This document shows, one piece after another, positions 61,277 to 64,000 of a stretch of DNA of 64,000 bases. The stretch is from assembly GCF_036014175.1 (NCBI RefSeq), contig NZ_CP107917.1:2108001-2172000 (forward strand), in the 5' to 3' direction. The number at the start of each line of letters is the position of its first letter. The first letter of the stretch is position 1. The notes beneath the pieces are model-generated. The model was not told the DNA's origin. It did no database searches and worked only from the letters and a program-made list of their open reading frames with translations. Source of the stretch: Streptomyces sp. NBC_00443 (GTDB lineage Bacteria; Actinomycetota; Actinomycetes; Streptomycetales; Streptomycetaceae). A program made the position numbers and the translations under genes.

Positions 61277-62620
61277 TCAGCCCCCGTTGCGTCGGTTGCC
61301 GGTCAGCCGCTCGAGCAGCGGGACGATGTCGTGCGGGCTCGGGGTGGCCAACAGCTCCTCGTGGACACGGTCGGCGCCGGCCCGGAAGGAGGGCTCGGTC
61401 AGGACGCGGGCGAGCCTCTTGGTCATCTCCTCGACGGAGTGCTCGGCACGGTCCAGCACCAGGCCCGCGCCGCGGGAGAGCACGTACTGCGACGTGGGTG
61501 GTGCGTCCATGTGCCTGGCGGTGAACGAGGTGTGCGTGCCGTCGTCGTGCTGGACACCGATCTCGATGTCCCCGACGGTGACGAGCTGCGGCACCCGCAT
61601 CGCCGACGCCGCGCCGAACGTCCCGATCCCGCCGTGGTGGACGATGGCCGAGCAGCTCGGCAGCAGCTGGTTGAGGGGGACGTAGTCGACCATGCGGACG
61701 TTGCGCGGCACGTCGATGCCCTGGGTTTGCGCGCTGTCCAACGTGGCGACCACCTCGACGTCGAGGTCGGCGACACTGCGCAGCATGGCGGCGATGAACT
61801 CCTCGCCGTCCTTGAAGAACTGGCGGACCGACACGCCCAGGGACAGCGCGACCCTCGGTCGGTCGGCCTCGTGGCGCAGCCAGGGCGGAACCGCTCCGGT
61901 GCCGGTGAAGGGCACCCAGCGGACCGGGACGACACGGTTGTCGGTGGGAAGCCGCATCGCGGACGGAATGGGGTCGATGGTCCACTGGCCGAGCAGCAGT
62001 TCGTCGTCGACGTCCACCCCGTAGTGCTCGGCGACGGGCCGCACCGCGCGCGCGAGCGGATGGTCCACGCCGGCCCTGGTTTCGGGCGTGAGCCCGCCGA
62101 TGCGTTCGGTCACCCAGCTCCAGTAGTCCAGGCCCCACAGCAGCCGGGCGTGGGCGGCACCCGATGCCTGTGCCGCCACGGCGGCCGACGGCCAGCACGG
62201 GTCCCAGATCACCAGATCGGGCTGCCAGAACCGGCAGAAGGAGACCAGGTCGTCGATGCCGGGCGGCGGTGTGGCCGACGTGGCGTCGGCCGGGTGGAAG
62301 TCCCAGATCGCCGGAAGCACGAACGTGCGGAACATCTTCCATGGGTCGGCGTCGGCGGGGGGCAGGTCCAAGGCCCGCTCGATAGCGTCCAGTTCCTCAT
62401 TCATGGCCGGGGGCACCGGGCGGGTGGCGGCCCGGGGGGACGGCATGCTCTGCGCGTCGCCGAGGGGTATCGAGGTGAGGCCCACCGAGGCGATGGTCGC
62501 CGCCATGTTCGGGTGCGAGGCGACGACGACCTCGTGTCCCGCGCTGTGCAGGGCCCATGCCAGAGGGACCACGGGATACAGGTGCGCGGCCGCCGGCCAC
62601 ACCGTCATGAGCACGCGCAT
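61277..62620 (-). CDS. Macrolide-type glycosyltransferase
   Basis: A 447-residue GT-B glycosyltransferase. The start MRVLMTVWPAAAHLYPVVPL AWALHSAGHEVVVASHP is the typical acceptor domain. The donor domain has RVALSLGVSVRQFFKDGEEF and the nucleotide-sugar loop IVHHGGIGTFGAASAMRVPQ LVTVGDIEIGVQHDDG. This resembles EryCIII/DesVII enzymes, which transfer TDP-deoxysugars and often need an auxiliary P450-like protein; none is visible here. ATG 62620 with GGAGAG upstream is chosen. Its presence suggests a glycosylated natural product. Confidence 0.92.
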   Translation of the reverse strand: MRVLMTVWPAAAHLYPVVPLAWALHSAGHEVVVASHPNMAATIASVGLTSIPLGDAQSMPSPRAATRPVPPAMNEELDAIERALDLPPADADPWKMFRTFVLPAIWDFHPADATSATPPPGIDDLVSFCRFWQPDLVIWDPCWPSAAVAAQASGAAHARLLWGLDYWSWVTERIGGLTPETRAGVDHPLARAVRPVAEHYGVDVDDELLLGQWTIDPIPSAMRLPTDNRVVPVRWVPFTGTGAVPPWLRHEADRPRVALSLGVSVRQFFKDGEEFIAAMLRSVADLDVEVVATLDSAQTQGIDVPRNVRMVDYVPLNQLLPSCSAIVHHGGIGTFGAASAMRVPQLVTVGDIEIGVQHDDGTHTSFTARHMDAPPTSQYVLSRGAGLVLDRAEHSVEEMTKRLARVLTEPSFRAGADRVHEELLATPSPHDIVPLLERLTGNRRNGG

Positions 62621-62956
62621 GCAAAACTCTCCTCGATTCCAGTGCCGGCTCTTCATGGGTCGCGTCGGCACAATGGCGCATGGGGGCCCGAGTGACGCTA
62701 CGGAGACGCGCCCAATCGCCGTTCACTGCGGGGTAATCCCGAACGGGAATCGCGATGGCACCTCCTCGAGTCATGCCGCCTGCTCGTGTGGTCACGCACT
62801 TCCCGAAAGGTAAGTGACAAACAACGAGGGACACGCTTGAGGGTTGTGGGGCCGCGACCCACGATGGAGCCGGTGTTGCGGGACGCACGCGTCAGGCCCT
62901 GATGTCGGCGGCGCCCCCCTACTTCATCGCCAACCATCCGACATCTGGGAGCAATT
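62621..62956 (+). other. Divergent intergenic region
   Basis: About 335 bases between the glycosyltransferase and imine reductase-like genes. It should carry both promoters. No ACCG-N10-CGGT site or other regulatory repeat was recognised. Confidence 0.4.
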
Positions 62957-63835
62957 GTGGACAACCGCACCCCTGTGACCGTCATCGGGCTGGGCTCGAT
63001 GGGCACGGCCCTGGCCGAAGCCTTCATCGAGGCGGGTCACCCGACCACTGTGTGGAACCGGACAGCCTCGAAGGCCGCTCCGCTGGTGGAAAAGGGCGCC
63101 GTCCAGGCCGAGTCGGTCGAGGACGCGGTCGCGGCCGGCACCCTGGTCATCACCTGTCTGACGACGTACGACGACACGCGCGCGGCCCTCGAGCCGGCCG
63201 GTGAGGCGCTGAAGGGGCGCGCCCTTGTCACCCTGAACAGTGGGTCTCCCGCCGGGGCCCGTGAGACGGCCACCTGGGCGCTGGGGCACGGTGCCCGTTT
63301 CCTGGGCGGTGCGGTCAAGAACGTGCCCTCCGCCGTGGGAGCCGAGGACACGCTGCTGTACTACGGCGGCGACAAGGGTGTCTTCGAGGAGTTCGAGTCG
63401 ACGCTGCGGGTGATGGGCGGCGACACCGTGTTCCTCGGTGAGGACGCGGACCTGGCCGCGCTGTACGAGATGGCGGTGGGAGGCACGCTGCTGCCCGCTC
63501 TCGTCGGCTTCTTCCAGGGAGCCGCAGCCCTTCAGGCGCGCGGCCTGGAAGCGTCCTCCATGGTCCGCTTCAGCATCAAGTGGTTCGAGATGATCAACTC
63601 GGTGCTGCCGCTGTTCGCCGAGGAGATCGATGCCGGCGACTACAGCAAGCCGGCGTCGTCGGTGAACCTGTTCGTTGCAGGCGCTGCGCACGACGCGGAG
63701 CTGGGCAAGGAAGCCGGACTCGACATGTCGTGGCACAAGCCGTTCCACGACCTCCTGCACCGGGCCGTCGAGGCGGGTCACGGCGACCACAGCATCTCGG
63801 CGCTGACCGAGGTCCTGAAGCAGCCCAAGGCCTGA
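62957..63835 (+). CDS. Imine reductase-like NAD(P)-dependent oxidoreductase (second copy)
   Basis: A 292-residue protein with VTVIGLGSMGTALAEAFIEA and TTVWNRTASKAAPLVEKGAV at the N-terminus. The helical C-terminal domain has LAALYEMAVGGTLLPALVGF FQGAAALQARGLEASSMVRF and VNLFVAGAAHDAELGKEAGL. It is the same family as the protein encoded at 59.31 kb, with diverged C-terminal active-site helices. The start is GTG 62957 with GGGAG upstream. A strong hairpin follows. The substrate is unknown, but two such enzymes near a glycosyltransferase are consistent with tailoring of a nitrogen-containing metabolite. Confidence 0.85.
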   Translation: MDNRTPVTVIGLGSMGTALAEAFIEAGHPTTVWNRTASKAAPLVEKGAVQAESVEDAVAAGTLVITCLTTYDDTRAALEPAGEALKGRALVTLNSGSPAGARETATWALGHGARFLGGAVKNVPSAVGAEDTLLYYGGDKGVFEEFESTLRVMGGDTVFLGEDADLAALYEMAVGGTLLPALVGFFQGAAALQARGLEASSMVRFSIKWFEMINSVLPLFAEEIDAGDYSKPASSVNLFVAGAAHDAELGKEAGLDMSWHKPFHDLLHRAVEAGHGDHSISALTEVLKQPKA

Positions 63836-63843
63836 CCCACGCA

Positions 63844-63892
63844 CTCAGCCCGGTCTGGCAAACCGATACGCGGTTTGCCGGACCGGGCTGAG
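63844..63892 (+). terminator. Long hairpin after imine reductase-like gene
   Basis: The arms at 63844-63865 and 63871-63892 pair over 22 bases with one mismatch around a five-base loop; core CTCAGCCCGGTC against GACCGGGCTGAG. Confidence 0.85.
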
Positions 63893-63908
63893 CTGTTTCG
63901 CCGGTACG

Positions 63909-63939
63909 GGGATGCCGCGCCGGAGCGACGCGGCATCCC
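63909..63939 (-). terminator. Second hairpin, probably for the convergent gene
   Basis: GGGATGCCGCG (63909-63919) pairs with CGCGGCATCCC (63929-63939), an 11-bp perfect stem, 14 bases after the stop of the minus-strand gene at the window edge. Confidence 0.65.
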
Positions 63940-63952
63940 TGCGTCGTCGCCC

Positions 63953-64000
63953 CTACAGAACGGGGCTGTCCGGGTCGAGGCCCAGAAGGACGCGGCCGTG
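63953..64000 (-). CDS. 3' end of a minus-strand gene (partial)
   Basis: Only the last 15 codons are inside the window: HGRVLLGLDPDSPVL then TAG at 63955-63953. The ending resembles oxidoreductase C-termini, but this is far too short for an assignment. A hairpin follows at a plausible distance. Confidence 0.45.
   Translation of the reverse strand, partial: HGRVLLGLDPDSPVL

Overview
The window is high-GC actinobacterial DNA, almost certainly from a Streptomyces chromosome. Signs are GC-rich codon third positions, GTG/TTG starts, an Scr1-type XRE/DUF397 pair, ECF42 and SigG-type sigma factors, and a gamma-butyrolactone signalling set (AfsA-like synthase, ArpA/ScbR-type receptor, SARP activator). 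No rRNA, tRNA or CRISPR array was seen. All assignments come from reading sequence motifs; no database search was run.

Layout. (1) 0-9.8 kb: a CcdA/DsbD-like membrane protein, two ECF sigma units (ECF42 with its DGPF partner; a SigG-type factor with TfoX and SnoaL-like proteins), a SulP anion transporter, and many gene fragments (vanadium haloperoxidase, rpoA, Nudix, PucR, flotillin). The truncated flotillin lies at the edge of a large defence island. (2) 9.9-24.1 kb: a plus-strand operon of a Ser/Thr kinase fused to a DUF1998-type helicase (split by one missing C), a SNF2-type helicase (DrmD-like), a large Eco57I-class adenine methylase (DrmMI-like) and a small basic protein. (3) 24.0-29.7 kb: XRE/DUF397 and HATPase regulators, a secreted NucA/NucB-like nuclease with a DUF6461 protein, then remnants of an HTH/HATPase pair, a PIN toxin and a helicase. 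(4) 29.75-35.1 kb: a plus-strand chaperone-like operon of a helical-repeat protein, a small protein, a GrpE-like protein and an Hsp70 whose middle is zinc ribbons. (5) 35.3-44.5 kb: a minus-strand operon of a sigma-70 factor, drmA, drmB, a UvrD-like helicase (frameshifted) and an unknown protein. (6) 44.6-53.4 kb: McrB-like, McrC-like and UvrD-like genes (plus), an HTH/N6-methylase (minus) and a DUF6119/TIGR04141 protein (plus). (7) 54.2-64 kb: the edge of a specialised-metabolism locus with SARP, a degenerate IS701-like gene, GBL receptor, AfsA-like synthase, SDR, two imine-reductase-like enzymes, an aldo/keto reductase and a macrolide-type glycosyltransferase.

How the parts connect. Together, parts 2 and 5 hold a DISARM class 1 gene set (drmD, drmMI, drmA, drmB), but split over two operons, without a visible drmC, and enlarged by a kinase-helicase and a sigma factor. 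An imperfect inverted repeat, GTTGAC-N3-GTCAAC, lies in the promoter regions of the kinase-helicase operon, the Hsp70 operon, the sigma-drmAB operon, the mcrBC-like operon and the methylase/DUF6119 divergent pair. At three of these it covers the -35 element of a TTGACR-N18-NANNNT promoter. I infer that the five units form one co-regulated defence regulon. In part 7, three ACCG-N10-CGGT palindromes lie upstream of the SARP gene, the IS701-like gene and the afsA-like gene, as expected for ARE sites of the butyrolactone receptor encoded between them.
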